Source: UBA1127 sp965116355
GTDB lineage: Bacteria > Chloroflexota > Dehalococcoidia > Lucifugimonadales > UBA1127
Assembly: GCA_965116355.1 (NCBI GenBank)
Contig: OZ220679.1
Span: forward strand, 930,001-994,000
Direction of reading: 5' to 3'
DNA: 64,000 nucleotides
The notes under the pieces were generated by a model that saw nothing but the letters and a program-made list of their open reading frames with translations, made no database searches and was not told the DNA's origin. Within the stretch, counting starts at the first letter, position 1, and each line of letters begins with the position of its first letter. Positions 43,840 through 52,938 of the stretch are shown here, one piece after another. A program made the position numbers and the translations under genes.

Positions 43840-44925
43840 TTAGGCCTGTTCCGGCGCCGCCCTGGCCGGACGCTCCGCCGCGGGCTCCGGCGCGCCCTCG
43901 GGCCGCCAGGTCAGGTCCCAGAACGGAGAGGACAAAAAGAAGCGCCAGGCCGCGTTCAGGTCGCGATCCCTGATAGGGCCCGGCTCACCGGAGCGAAACC
44001 ACCGTGGAGCCGGGGCCGCCAGCCACGGCTGGGCCGCATCCAGCGCGATGGCATAGGTCAAGCTGGAATCGTCCCCGTCCCCGCCGTCCGCCGGTTCAGA
44101 CCCGGACAGGAGTTCCCTGAAACCAAGCCACTGGCCTATCGCATCTTCCCCCGCTCGCGTTGGCTGCAGCACGCCCCCGTGGATCGGCGACGCAATCAAC
44201 ATGTACGTGAAGCCAATGACCGCGCCCAGAATGGCGTTCACCCACCAGGGCAGCCAGAGGGCCAGCCAAAGCCCGCCCGCAACGCCCATCAAGGCCCCGG
44301 CCAGAATTGCCCACTCCTCTCCCTCCCCGAATTTCTCCCTCTTTACCCGCAGCGGGTTGTCATGGAAAAGGCCCTGGGACTGCAGGAACTCTCCCAGATC
44401 GTCGCCGATGGCATCCTTGTGCTCGTACATCCCGTCGCGCAGCGCCTTGACCGATGTGGGGCCGGACGGCAAGCTGTCGCATATCAACCGTTCCCAGTCA
44501 AACGGCGCGGAGCCCTGTTGCGACAGCCGGTACCCGTAGCGGTCACCCGTTCTGACACAGTCCAGTTGCAACGTGCCGCGCTGGGCCATCTCGACTATCG
44601 CCGCCAGCAGCGTCCGGCCGTTGACCTCCCGGTCTTCCAGCACCGACACCGCCGCCGCCGGCAACACTGTGAGCTCACGCTCCACCAATTCCGCTGAGTC
44701 CCTGTACCTAGTCCTCCGCGAGGGCCGGTACTTGAGCCACAGCACCAGCATGAGCAGCAGCGCGACGCCGACGCCTATGACACGGAAGCCCCAGGCGATC
44801 AGGTGCTTCCAGTCCATGTCCCTGTAGTCCGGGAAGCCGCTCTCGGCGATAGCCCCGCCGGGATCCACCGCCAGCAACAGGCCAATGACGGCAAGGGTCG
44901 CCAGGGTTGCCCACAGCTTCTCCAT
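43840..44925 (-). CDS. DUF2207-type membrane protein
   Basis: 361 residues from ATG 44925 (GAGAGGGA upstream). An N-terminal membrane segment/signal (LWATLATLAVIGLLLAV) is followed by another (VIGVGVALLLMLVLWL). A soluble module, VSVLEDREVNGRTLLAAIVE then MAQRGTLQLD, corresponds to the C-terminal winged-helix-like part of DUF2207. Two further helices follow (ILAGALMGVAGGLWLALWLP and VNAILGAVIGFTYMLIA). The large N-terminal extracytoplasmic domain of full DUF2207 proteins is missing. Function unknown. Confidence 0.65.
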   Translation of the reverse strand: MEKLWATLATLAVIGLLLAVDPGGAIAESGFPDYRDMDWKHLIAWGFRVIGVGVALLLMLVLWLKYRPSRRTRYRDSAELVERELTVLPAAAVSVLEDREVNGRTLLAAIVEMAQRGTLQLDCVRTGDRYGYRLSQQGSAPFDWERLICDSLPSGPTSVKALRDGMYEHKDAIGDDLGEFLQSQGLFHDNPLRVKREKFGEGEEWAILAGALMGVAGGLWLALWLPWWVNAILGAVIGFTYMLIASPIHGGVLQPTRAGEDAIGQWLGFRELLSGSEPADGGDGDDSSLTYAIALDAAQPWLAAPAPRWFRSGEPGPIRDRDLNAAWRFFLSSPFWDLTWRPEGAPEPAAERPARAAPEQA

Positions 44926-45243
44926 AGGTTCCCTCTCTTCCTGCCCTCGCAAGCCTCCATGCGCCGCGTCCGAGTTGTACGGCTTGCGCCCGATGGTGCA
45001 GGACGTCCCTATGCTTCATACAGACAACCGGAACCTTGGCGCACATTCTAACAAAAATACTGATGAAAGCCTTCCGGAGAAAGAGGCGACCACTCGCCCT
45101 GCCGTTACTCCCGCGACAGGAACTTTCATGCTGTCTGGAACGCGCACTTTCAACGTAATGCTTATGCATCGGATTGGCGCCGGGAGAGTCCGGCGTCCTG
45201 CGGGAGTAGTACAATACGCAGCATCACCCCCATAGGGGGATGT
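44926..45243. other. Divergent intergenic region
   Basis: AT-richer than the neighbours and likely to hold promoters for the DUF2207-like gene (left) and pcm (right). No gene or clear box is assigned. Confidence 0.4.
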
Positions 45244-45981
45244 GTGCCCGGCCCGGTTCGTCCCTGGCCGAGGGTGTGGGAGGCCGACGTGCAGGGCCCG
45301 TTCTGGTGGAGGACACGGCTCAAGCTCCCTTGGCGCGGCATGCAACAGGACCGCGATCGCCTTCTGAGGCGGCTCGCCGCTCGCTTCCCCGCCCGCGTCG
45401 TCGACGCCATCGCGCAGACCCCGCGCGAGGATATGGTCCCGTCCGAGTACCGGGACCTCGCCTACCGCGATGGGCCCCTCCGGATCGGCCACGGCCAGAC
45501 CATCTCCCAGCCCACAATGGTCGCCATCATGACCGAGGCGCTCGACCCGCAGCCGTGGGAGCGCGTCCTCGAGGTCGGCGCCGGCAGCGGCTACCAGGCC
45601 GCCGTGCTCGCGCGGCTCGCCTCCCACGTCGTGACGGTCGAGCGCGTACCGGAACTGGCGCAGCTCGCCGCCCGGCAGTTGGATGCCCTCGGCTATGCGG
45701 ACCGCGTCACCGTCCGCACGGCCGGCGACACCCTCGGCTGCCCGGAGGAGGCCCCCTTCGACGCCATCATGGTCTCCGCCGCCGCGCCGTCGCCGCCCAG
45801 CACACTGCTCGACCAGCTCACGCCCGGCGGGCGACTCCTCGTCCCCGTCGGCCCCCGCAAGGAGCAGCGTCTCCTGCTCCTCACCCGCACCGCGGACGGC
45901 CACACCACCCGCTTCTGCGGCGAGTGCCGCTTCGTTCCGCTCATCGGCCCCGGCGCCTGGCCCGAGGGGGACTCCGAGTAG
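45244..45981 (+). CDS. pcm: Protein-L-isoaspartate O-methyltransferase
   Basis: Up to 245 residues from GTG 45244, which has AGGGGG upstream. The family-conserved part begins near ATG 45340, so that start is also possible. Motifs: REDMVPSEYRDLAYRDGPL, IGHGQTISQPTMVAIMTEAL, the SAM site RVLEVGAGSGYQAAVLARL, PFDAIMVSAAAPSPP and GGRLLVPVGP. It methylates isoaspartyl residues in aged proteins so that they can revert to aspartate. Cytosolic. It is followed after 47 bp by argF. Confidence 0.88.
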   Translation: MPGPVRPWPRVWEADVQGPFWWRTRLKLPWRGMQQDRDRLLRRLAARFPARVVDAIAQTPREDMVPSEYRDLAYRDGPLRIGHGQTISQPTMVAIMTEALDPQPWERVLEVGAGSGYQAAVLARLASHVVTVERVPELAQLAARQLDALGYADRVTVRTAGDTLGCPEEAPFDAIMVSAAAPSPPSTLLDQLTPGGRLLVPVGPRKEQRLLLLTRTADGHTTRFCGECRFVPLIGPGAWPEGDSE

Positions 45982-46028
45982 CTGGACATCGTGGCGTGTC
46001 CGTTGCCCCGTGCTATACTGTGCGGACT

Positions 46029-46958
46029 ATGGCAAATGTTGGCTTGCAGACAAAACATCTGTTGTCGATGGCAGACCTCACCCCGTCGGAGGTCTGCGCC
46101 CTCGTCGAGCGTGCCCGCGACATCAAGCGCGACCCTGACTCTGCCAAGCCGATGGCGGGCAAGACGGTCGCCCTCCTCTTCGAGAAGCCGTCCCTGCGCA
46201 CCCGTGTCAGCTTCGAGATCGGCGTCGCCAACCTCGGCGGCAACTGCATCTACCTCAGCCCGGCCGAGGTCGGCATCGGCGGCCGCGAGGCCGTGAGCGA
46301 CGTCGCCCAGGTGCTCTCCCGCTACGTCGACTGCATCGTCTACCGCTGCTTCGCCCACGCAACCCTCGTCGAGCTCGCCCAGTACGCCTCCGTGCCCGTC
46401 ATCAACGCCCTCTCCGAGGACGAGCACCCCTGCCAGACCCTCGCCGACCTCACGACGGTGCTGGAGCAGCGCGGTTCCCTCCCCGGCACGACCCTCGCCT
46501 ACGTCGGCGACGGCAACAACGTCGCCCGCAGCCTCGGCATCGGCTGCGCGTCCGTCGGCATGCACTACCGCATCGCCTCGCCCGAAGGCTACGGCCTCAC
46601 CCCCGGCGACCAGCGCGCCATCGAGGCCATCGCCGCCGCCAACGGCGGCAGCGCAACGTTCGTCCGTGACCCCCGCGAGGCCGTCGACGGCGCCAACGTC
46701 GTCTACACCGACGTGTGGGCCAGCATGGGCCAGGAGGAAGAGGCCGCCGTCCGCCGTGAGGTCTTCATGGAGTACCAGGTCAACCCGGAGCTCATGGCCC
46801 ACGCCGCCCCGGATGCCGTCTTCATGCACGACCTGCCCGCCCACTACGGCGAGGAGGTCCCCCACGGCTTCCTGGACGGCCCCCAGTCCGTCGTCTTCGA
46901 CCAGGCCGAGAACCGCCTGCACGCGCAGCAGGCGCTCCTGGAGGCCCTCTTTGGCTAG
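46029..46958 (+). CDS. argF: Ornithine carbamoyltransferase
   Basis: 309 residues. Carbamoyl-phosphate site FEKPSLRTRVSFEIG, the HPCQTLADLTT block, DVWASMGQEEE and the C-terminal QAENRLHAQQALL are all present. It transfers carbamoyl phosphate to ornithine, giving citrulline in arginine biosynthesis. Oddities: the usual S-T-R-T reads S-L-R-T, and the catalytic H-C-L-P motif reads HDLPAHYGEEV, with Asp in place of Cys. Other members of the superfamily also vary here, so substrate specificity is slightly uncertain. The next gene, der, begins 46 bp later. Confidence 0.87.
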   Translation: MANVGLQTKHLLSMADLTPSEVCALVERARDIKRDPDSAKPMAGKTVALLFEKPSLRTRVSFEIGVANLGGNCIYLSPAEVGIGGREAVSDVAQVLSRYVDCIVYRCFAHATLVELAQYASVPVINALSEDEHPCQTLADLTTVLEQRGSLPGTTLAYVGDGNNVARSLGIGCASVGMHYRIASPEGYGLTPGDQRAIEAIAAANGGSATFVRDPREAVDGANVVYTDVWASMGQEEEAAVRREVFMEYQVNPELMAHAAPDAVFMHDLPAHYGEEVPHGFLDGPQSVVFDQAENRLHAQQALLEALFG

Positions 46959-47004
46959 GGCGGCGTCGACCGAGGAGGCGAATACCGCGCAGAACGCGGG
47001 CGTG

Positions 47005-48327
47005 ATGCCCGTGGTCGCCATTGTCGGCCGCCCCAACGTCGGCAAGTCCACCCTCTTCAACCGCCTCACCGGCCAGCGCCGCGCCGTTGTCGCCGATGAG
47101 GCCGGCACCACCCGCGACCGCGTCATCACCCCCATGGAGGGCCCCAACCGCAACTTCTTCCTCGTCGACACCGGCGGCATCGACCTTGGCGCCGGCGGCC
47201 CCATCGGCGGCAAGGTCTACCGGCAGGTCCGCGCCGCCCTCGAGGACGCCGACGTCATCGTCTTCCTGACCGACGCCGTCGACGGCCTGCAGCCCGCCGA
47301 CGCGGAGATCGCCGACAGCCTCCGTCGCCTGAACGCGCCCATCGTCACCGCCGTCAACAAGACGGAGGGCACGCGCCGCCGCTTCAACGTCTCCGAGTTC
47401 TACAGCCTCGGCCTCGGCGACCCCATCCCCATCAGCGCCATCAAGGGCGAGGGCATGGCCGACCTCCTCGACGCCGTCGAGGACGAGCTGCCGCACGGGG
47501 GCGACGCGGAGCTCGACGAGGGCTTCCTCCGGCTCGCCATCGTCGGCCGCCCCAACGTCGGCAAGTCCAGCCTGATGAACGCCATCACCGGCGAGGAGCG
47601 CGCCATCGTCGACGAGACCCCCGGCACCACCCGCGACTCCCTCGACGCCTGGGTCAGCTACGACGGCAACCCCCTCCTGCTCATCGACACCGCCGGCATG
47701 CGCCGCCGCGGCCACATCGTGCCGGGGCCGGAGAAGTTCAGCGTCCTCCGCTCCCTTCAGGCCATCGAGCGCTGCAACGTCGCCGTTCTCGTCATGGACG
47801 CCACGGAGCTCGCCACGTCCCAGGACGTCCACGTCGCCGGCTACGTCCTCGAGACCTACCACGCCATGCTCGTCGCCGTGAACAAGTGGGACCTCGCCCG
47901 GGAAATGGGCATGCGCGAGACCGAGGTCATCCAGGATATCCGCAAAAAGCTCCACTGGGCCCCCTACGTGCCCATCCACTTCGTCTCCGCCCTCACCGGC
48001 GAGGGGCTCGACAGCCTGCTGACCACCGCCCAGGAGCTCTACCACGAGCAGGCCACCGAGGTCGGCGCCGCCGAGCTCAACACGGTCCTTGTGGAAGCCA
48101 TGGCCAAGCACCCGCCCCGGACCCTCGGGCGCCGCATCCTCCGCCTCTTCCGCGGCGAGCAGAGCCAGGTGCACCCGCTCGGCTTCACCCTCTACGTCAA
48201 CACCCCGGAGATCGTGCACTTCTCCTACCGCCGCTACCTGCTGAACACGATCCGGAACGCCTTCTCCATCCGACGCGTCCCCATCCGCCTCGAGCTGCGC
48301 AAGGGCGCGAGAAGGCGTGCGGCATGA
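47005..48327 (+). CDS. der: Ribosome-assembly GTPase Der (EngA)
   Basis: 440 residues from ATG 47005; a TTG at 46951 overlapping argF would extend it by 18 residues. Two tandem GTPase domains: VVAIVGRPNVGKSTLFNRLT with DEAGTTRD and DTGGID, and LAIVGRPNVGKSSLMNAITG with DETPGTTRD, DTAGM and NKWDLA. In the first domain the NKxD motif reads NKTEG, a change at the Asp. A C-terminal KH-like domain (PLGFTLYVNTPEIVHFSYRR) follows. It is required for 50S subunit maturation. Overlaps plsY by 4 bp. Confidence 0.96.
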   Translation: MPVVAIVGRPNVGKSTLFNRLTGQRRAVVADEAGTTRDRVITPMEGPNRNFFLVDTGGIDLGAGGPIGGKVYRQVRAALEDADVIVFLTDAVDGLQPADAEIADSLRRLNAPIVTAVNKTEGTRRRFNVSEFYSLGLGDPIPISAIKGEGMADLLDAVEDELPHGGDAELDEGFLRLAIVGRPNVGKSSLMNAITGEERAIVDETPGTTRDSLDAWVSYDGNPLLLIDTAGMRRRGHIVPGPEKFSVLRSLQAIERCNVAVLVMDATELATSQDVHVAGYVLETYHAMLVAVNKWDLAREMGMRETEVIQDIRKKLHWAPYVPIHFVSALTGEGLDSLLTTAQELYHEQATEVGAAELNTVLVEAMAKHPPRTLGRRILRLFRGEQSQVHPLGFTLYVNTPEIVHFSYRRYLLNTIRNAFSIRRVPIRLELRKGARRRAA

Positions 48328-48989
48328 ACGAGATTGCCGTCTACGTGCTGGTGATCGCGGCGTCCTACCTGTTGGGCGCCGTCCCGTGGGGCCTGCTCAT
48401 CGGCCGTTGGAGCCGCGGCGTCGACATCCGCGAGACGGGCAGCGGCAACATCGGCAGCAGCAACGTGCTCCGCACCGCCGGCGCGAAGGCCGCCGTCGCC
48501 GCCCTCCTCCTCGACGTCGCGAAGGGCGCCGTCCCCGTCCTCGCCGCCCGCGCCATCGCCGACGCCGCCGGCATGACGAGCGCCCAGGGCGCGGGCCTGC
48601 AGGCCTCCGCCGCCTTGGCCGCCCTCGCCGGCCACAGCTGGCCCGTCTACCTGAAGTTCAGCGGCGGCAAGGGCGTCGCGACGGGCGTCGGCGGCCTCTT
48701 CGTCCTGTACCCGTTGGGCGGCCTCGTCGCCCTCGTCTCCGCCCTCGTCCTCATGCGCCTGACGCGCTACATCTCGCTGGGCAGCATCATCGGCGTCACC
48801 ATCGGCGCCGGCTCCCTCGTCCTCTTCTGGCTCCGCGGCGACTTCCACTGGGCCTACGCGCTCCACGGTCTCGTAGGCTGGGCGATCATCGTCGGCCGCC
48901 ACCACGGCAACATCCGCCGCCTGCTCTCCGGCACCGAGGCCCGCCTCGGCGACTCCGCGGCCCCGCCGCAGCCGCAGCTCGAGGGGTGA
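48324..48989 (+). CDS. plsY: Acyl-phosphate glycerol-3-phosphate acyltransferase PlsY
   Basis: 221 residues, with five membrane segments starting at YVLVIAASYLLGAVPWGLL. Conserved cytosolic loops: GSGNIGSSNVLRTAG (active-site loop, normally S-G-N-x-G-x-T-N), SGGKGVATGVG (phosphate-binding) and GRHHGNIRRLLSGTE. It transfers acyl from acyl-phosphate to glycerol-3-phosphate, the first step in phospholipid synthesis. The adjacent gpsA makes its acceptor, so the pair forms a logical unit. Confidence 0.95.
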   Translation: MNEIAVYVLVIAASYLLGAVPWGLLIGRWSRGVDIRETGSGNIGSSNVLRTAGAKAAVAALLLDVAKGAVPVLAARAIADAAGMTSAQGAGLQASAALAALAGHSWPVYLKFSGGKGVATGVGGLFVLYPLGGLVALVSALVLMRLTRYISLGSIIGVTIGAGSLVLFWLRGDFHWAYALHGLVGWAIIVGRHHGNIRRLLSGTEARLGDSAAPPQPQLEG

Positions 48990-48991
48990 CG

Positions 48992-50008
48992 ATGACCCAG
49001 GTGACGGTGGTGGGCACGACGAGTTGGGGCACGACGCTCGGCATCCTCCTCGCGCGCCGCGGCGTCCCCGTCACCCTCCTCGCGCGCACCGCCGACGAGG
49101 GCGACGCTCTCGCCCGCGACGGCGAGAACCGCCGTCTGCTCCCCGGCGTCGCCTTCCCGCACGCCCTCTCGCCATCGGCGGACGCCGGCGCGGCACTCGA
49201 CGGCGCCGGCCTCGTCATCCTCGCCACGCCCGCCCAGCGCCTCCGCGAAAACGTGTCCACCCTGAAGCCACACGTCCGGCCCGACACCGTCTTCCTCAGC
49301 GCCATCAAGGGCCTCGAGCGCGACACCGGCCTGCCCATGACCCAGGTCCTCCGGGCCGAGCTCCCCGAGGCCACCGACGGCCGCGTGTGCGTCCTCTCCG
49401 GCCCCAACCTCTCCAAGGAAGTCGTGGAGGACAAGCCCTCCTCGGCTGTCATCGCCTGCTCGGACGCCTCCGTCGCAGAGTGGGTGCAGGAGCTCTACAA
49501 CACGCCCACCTTCCGCGTGTACACCAACGATGACGTCATCGGCGTGGAGCTCGGCGGCGCGCTGAAGAACGCAATCACCATCGCCGCCGGCATCAGCGAC
49601 GGCCTCGGCTACGGCGCGAACGCGAAGGCCGCCCTCGTGACGCGCGGTCTGGCCGAGGTCACCCGCCTGGGCGTCGCGTGCGGCGCGAAGCCCCTCACCC
49701 TCTCCGGCCTCTCCGGCCTCGGCGACATGGCCGCGTCCAGCTTCAGCGACCTGAGCCGCAACCGCTACGTGGGAGAGCAGGTGGGGCAGGGCAGGCCGTT
49801 GGAGGACGTGTTGGGAGGCATGGTGCACGTCGCCGAGGGTGTGGACACCATTCGCGCCGCCCTGCTCCTCGCGGAGAGGTATGGCATAGAGATGCCGATC
49901 ACGGAAATGACGTCGCGCATCCTCTTTGAGGGCGTTGACCCGCGGGAGGCCACCGCGCGGCTGCTGAACCGCACCCCCGGCCAGGAGTGGCCGCCCGCGC
50001 TCGCCTAG
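48992..50008 (+). CDS. gpsA: Glycerol-3-phosphate dehydrogenase [NAD(P)+]
   Basis: 338 residues; ATG 48992 follows the plsY stop by 2 bp with GAGGGG upstream. The dinucleotide fold starts VTVVGTTSWGTTLGILLARR (usual G-x-G-x-W-G-T altered to G-T-T-S-W-G-T). LSAIKGLERDTGLPM, LSGPNLSKEVVEDKPSSAVI, the catalytic lysine in ELGGALKNAITIAAGISDGL, and GLSGLGDMAASSFSDLSRN are as expected. It reduces dihydroxyacetone phosphate to sn-glycerol-3-phosphate for PlsY. Confidence 0.95.
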   Translation: MTQVTVVGTTSWGTTLGILLARRGVPVTLLARTADEGDALARDGENRRLLPGVAFPHALSPSADAGAALDGAGLVILATPAQRLRENVSTLKPHVRPDTVFLSAIKGLERDTGLPMTQVLRAELPEATDGRVCVLSGPNLSKEVVEDKPSSAVIACSDASVAEWVQELYNTPTFRVYTNDDVIGVELGGALKNAITIAAGISDGLGYGANAKAALVTRGLAEVTRLGVACGAKPLTLSGLSGLGDMAASSFSDLSRNRYVGEQVGQGRPLEDVLGGMVHVAEGVDTIRAALLLAERYGIEMPITEMTSRILFEGVDPREATARLLNRTPGQEWPPALA

Positions 50009-50018
50009 CCGCCGGGCC

Positions 50019-50957
50019 TCAGCCGGTCCGTCGAAACGACAGCGCCAGCCAGTCCTCCGTCTGCTGCGTCTCCAGCTCCTCGAACCCGGCCGCCAGCATT
50101 GCCTCCCGCACCTCGTCCCCGCGCTCCTCGAGCACGCCCGACGCGATCAGCGTCCCGCCCGGCCGCAGCGTCCCGGCAATCTCTCCAGCCAGCTCGACGA
50201 GCACCTTCGCCGAGATGTTCGCGACGGTCAGGTCGAGTCCCGTCGCCTGCGGATGGGGCAGCGTCCCCCGCGCTATCTTGACCCTGCGCGACAGCCCCGC
50301 CGCCTTCAGGTTTCGCCGCGACGACCGGATGGCGTCCGGCTCCGTGTCCAGCGCCAGCGCCCACTCGGCCCCAAGCAGCAGCGCCGCCTGCGCCAGCAGC
50401 CCGCTCCCCGTGCCGAGGTCGAGGATGCGCATCCCCGGACTGACGCGCCGTTCGAGCTGCTCCAGGCACATGCGCGTCGTCGGGTGGTGGCCCGTCCCAA
50501 AGGCCAGCCCCGGGTCCAGCGTCAGCACGATGTCGCCCTCCTCGGCCTCGTGCTCGTGCCACGTCGGGACGACCACCAGCCGCTGCCCGATACGCAGTGG
50601 CCGGAAGTGCGCCTTCCACGCCTCCTCCCACTCCCACGGTGAGACCGTGCGCACCTCCAGCGGCGAGAGCGGCTTGATCAGCCCCATGAGCTGCACGCCC
50701 GCCTGAATGCGCGCGACCCGGTCGGCCGAGCGCCGGTCCTGCGGCACGTACGCGCGCACGACGACGGGCCCGCCCGCCGGCGGCTCCTCGCCCTCGTCCG
50801 GGTTGAACCCGCCCGCCTCCTCGACGACGACCTGCCGGCGCCCGTACCGCTGAAACAGCTCCACCAGCGGCTCGACCAGCTCCGGTGACGCCTCGACGGA
50901 CAACTCTAGCCAGTCCAATGGGCACACTCCATGAAGGAGGATGTTGATGGATAGCAA
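50019..50957 (-). CDS. prmA: Ribosomal protein L11 methyltransferase
   Basis: Up to 312 residues. A TTG at 50918 with GGAG 8 nt before it would start at LDWLELSVEASPEL, nearer the family N-terminus than ATG 50957. PrmA hallmarks: LTLDPGLAFGTGHHPTTRMC, SAM motif RILDLGTGSGLLAQAALLLG, and the catalytic-region VANISAKVLVELAGEI. It methylates L11 lysines and the N-terminus. It is the last gene of hrcA-grpE-dnaJ-prmA, an order seen in many bacteria. Confidence 0.93.
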   Translation of the reverse strand: MLSINILLHGVCPLDWLELSVEASPELVEPLVELFQRYGRRQVVVEEAGGFNPDEGEEPPAGGPVVVRAYVPQDRRSADRVARIQAGVQLMGLIKPLSPLEVRTVSPWEWEEAWKAHFRPLRIGQRLVVVPTWHEHEAEEGDIVLTLDPGLAFGTGHHPTTRMCLEQLERRVSPGMRILDLGTGSGLLAQAALLLGAEWALALDTEPDAIRSSRRNLKAAGLSRRVKIARGTLPHPQATGLDLTVANISAKVLVELAGEIAGTLRPGGTLIASGVLEERGDEVREAMLAAGFEELETQQTEDWLALSFRRTG

Positions 50958-51009
50958 ATTGCCGGTGTCACGCGGAGGGACTCCGGGATGAAGCTGACAA
51001 CCACGCGGC

Positions 51010-52158
51010 CTAGCTGCTCTCCCCGGTCAGAACGTCCTTCAGCTTCCGGAACCACGACTTCACGCCGTTTGCCGCGTACGCCTCTTCGTCCTGCTCCAGC
51101 GACTCCGACAGCTCCTCGAACAGCTCCCGCGTGCGCGGGCTCATCTTCTGCGGCGTCATCACGGAGACGAGGCCGATGAGATCGCCGTACCGCCCGTTGT
51201 GCAGGTTCGGCACGCCCTTGCCCCGCTTGCGCAGGATGGCGCCCGAGTGCACGCCGGCCGGCACCTCAAAGGTCTCCATCTCGCCGTCCAGCATAGGGAT
51301 CTCGAAGGTCGTGCCAAGCGCCGCATTGGCAACGTTGAGCGGCAGGTCGAAGACCAGGTGCTCCTTGTCGCGGCGGAAGAACGGGTGTGGCTTCACCGTC
51401 AGGCTCACGAAGACGTCGCCCGGCCGGCCGCCGTTGACGCCCGCGTCGCCCTCGCCGGAGAGCCGGACGCGCATGCCGTCCTCGACGCCCGCCGGCACGT
51501 TGACCATGACCTTCCGCGTCGACCGCTCCCGGCCGGAAGCCTTGCACGTCACGCATGGGGTCAGGATCACCTTCCCAAGCCCCCGGCACGAGGAGCAGGC
51601 CACCACCTGCACAAACTGCCCAAAGACGCTGCTTTGCGTCCTGCGCACCTGCCCGGATCCGCCGCAGTTCGCGCAGTGCTCCTTGTCCGTGCCCGGCTCG
51701 GCCAATTCTCCGTTGCACCGGGAGCAGATCTCCTGTCGAGTGATCTGCACCTCGCGCTCCACGCCCATCGCCGCTTCCTCGAAGCCGATGTTCATGGAGT
51801 ACTGCAGGTCGCGGCCCTTCGCCGACGCATTGGCGTTGCCCCGGAACCCGCCGAAAAAGGCATCGAAGATGTCCCCGACTCCGCCCGGAAAGTCGAACCC
51901 GTCGAACCCGCGCCCCGGCCACCCGCCGTTCGGGTCGATGTCCGCCCGCCCGAACCGGTCGTACATCCGCCGCTTCTCGGGGTCGATGAGGACCTGGTAC
52001 GCCTCGTTGATCTCCTTGAAGCGCTCGGCGGCGTCCTTTGCCTTGTTTCGGTCCGGGTGCCACTCCATGGCAAGCCCGCGAAACGCGCGGCGGATGTCCT
52101 CCTCCGTCGCGTCCCGCGACACGCCCAGGAGATTGTAGTAGTCCTTCTGCGTCGCCAT
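51010..52158 (-). CDS. dnaJ: Co-chaperone DnaJ
   Basis: 382 residues. The J domain contains YNLLGVSRDATEEDIRRAFR and the HPD motif in EWHPDRNKAKDA. A Gly/Phe-rich segment (GGWPGRGFDGFDFPGGVG) follows. The cysteine-rich zinc domain has four CxxC pairs (CSRC, CANC, CSSC, CVTC); two of its repeats deviate from CxxCxGxG. The C-terminal substrate-binding domains include GDVFVSLTVKPHPFFRRDKE. It delivers clients to DnaK, whose gene is not in this cluster. Confidence 0.95.
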   Translation of the reverse strand: MATQKDYYNLLGVSRDATEEDIRRAFRGLAMEWHPDRNKAKDAAERFKEINEAYQVLIDPEKRRMYDRFGRADIDPNGGWPGRGFDGFDFPGGVGDIFDAFFGGFRGNANASAKGRDLQYSMNIGFEEAAMGVEREVQITRQEICSRCNGELAEPGTDKEHCANCGGSGQVRRTQSSVFGQFVQVVACSSCRGLGKVILTPCVTCKASGRERSTRKVMVNVPAGVEDGMRVRLSGEGDAGVNGGRPGDVFVSLTVKPHPFFRRDKEHLVFDLPLNVANAALGTTFEIPMLDGEMETFEVPAGVHSGAILRKRGKGVPNLHNGRYGDLIGLVSVMTPQKMSPRTRELFEELSESLEQDEEAYAANGVKSWFRKLKDVLTGESS

Positions 52159-52225
52159 AGGTCGTGTGGCTTCCCGTCTTCAATGTTGGGGGCACGTGGG
52201 CACATGCGGGTTCATTGTAACACGC

Positions 52226-52253
52226 GCCTGAGGCCTTCAAACGCCTCAGGCGA
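52226..52253. terminator. Hairpin between grpE and dnaJ
   Basis: CGCCTGAGGC, loop, GCCTCAGGCG: a 10-bp perfect stem in the gap after the grpE stop. No T-run follows on the minus strand. It could reduce read-through or stabilise an mRNA end. Confidence 0.5.
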
Positions 52254-52256
52254 ACC

Positions 52257-52931
52257 CTAAGGCGCCGTGGATTCCGTAGTTGAGTCGGCGTCTCCGTTCC
52301 CGGAGTCCGCGTCTCCGCCCGCGGTCGCCTCCTCCGGCGCCTCGCTCTCCCCGCCGTCCCCTGTCGGCTCCGCGGCAACGTTCCCGTTGCCGACGGTCAC
52401 CAGCGCGGGTCGAAGCAGCCGGCCGCTCACTGTATAGCCCCGCTGTACGACGTCCACCACGGCGCCGAAGACGCCGTCCACCTCGGTCACGGCCTGGTGC
52501 AGGTTCGGGTCGAAGGTCTGCCCCGGCTGCACGTCCATCTCCTCGAGGCCGCGGGCGACCAGCATCGCCTCGAGCTTCTTGTAGACGAACCAGATGCCCT
52601 CGACCCAGGTGAGCGAGAGCAGGTTCTGCGGCACACTGCCGAAGGCGCGCTCCAGGTCGTCCAGCACGGAAAGCGTCTGCTGCATCAACGCTGCGGACGC
52701 CCACTGCGCCATCTCCTCTTGGTCGCGCTCCACCTGCCGGCGAAAGTTCTGCAGGTCGGCCTGCGCGCGCTGCCAGTTGGCCATGTAGTGCTGCGCCCGC
52801 TCCTCGAGCTCCTGAACCCGTGCCGAGAGATCAGCCACGTCGGGCTCGCCGGCCTGCGCCTCGTCCGCAGAATTGTTTGGGGCCTCCGGTGCGTCGCCCG
52901 TGGCCCCTTGTTCGCGTTCCTGCTGTTCCAT
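52257..52931 (-). CDS. grpE: Nucleotide exchange factor GrpE
   Basis: 224 residues. An acidic unstructured N-terminus leads into a long coiled-coil (LSARVQELEERAQHYMANWQ) with RAQADLQNFRRQVERDQEE, the most conserved part. The beta-domain includes GQTFDPNLHQAVTEVD and VVDVVQRGYTVSGRLLRPA. An acidic Ala/Gly-rich tail of about 35 residues is lineage-specific. It exchanges ADP on DnaK. Seven bases separate it from hrcA. Confidence 0.94.
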   Translation of the reverse strand: MEQQEREQGATGDAPEAPNNSADEAQAGEPDVADLSARVQELEERAQHYMANWQRAQADLQNFRRQVERDQEEMAQWASAALMQQTLSVLDDLERAFGSVPQNLLSLTWVEGIWFVYKKLEAMLVARGLEEMDVQPGQTFDPNLHQAVTEVDGVFGAVVDVVQRGYTVSGRLLRPALVTVGNGNVAAEPTGDGGESEAPEEATAGGDADSGNGDADSTTESTAP

Positions 52932-52938
52932 GCCGCTC

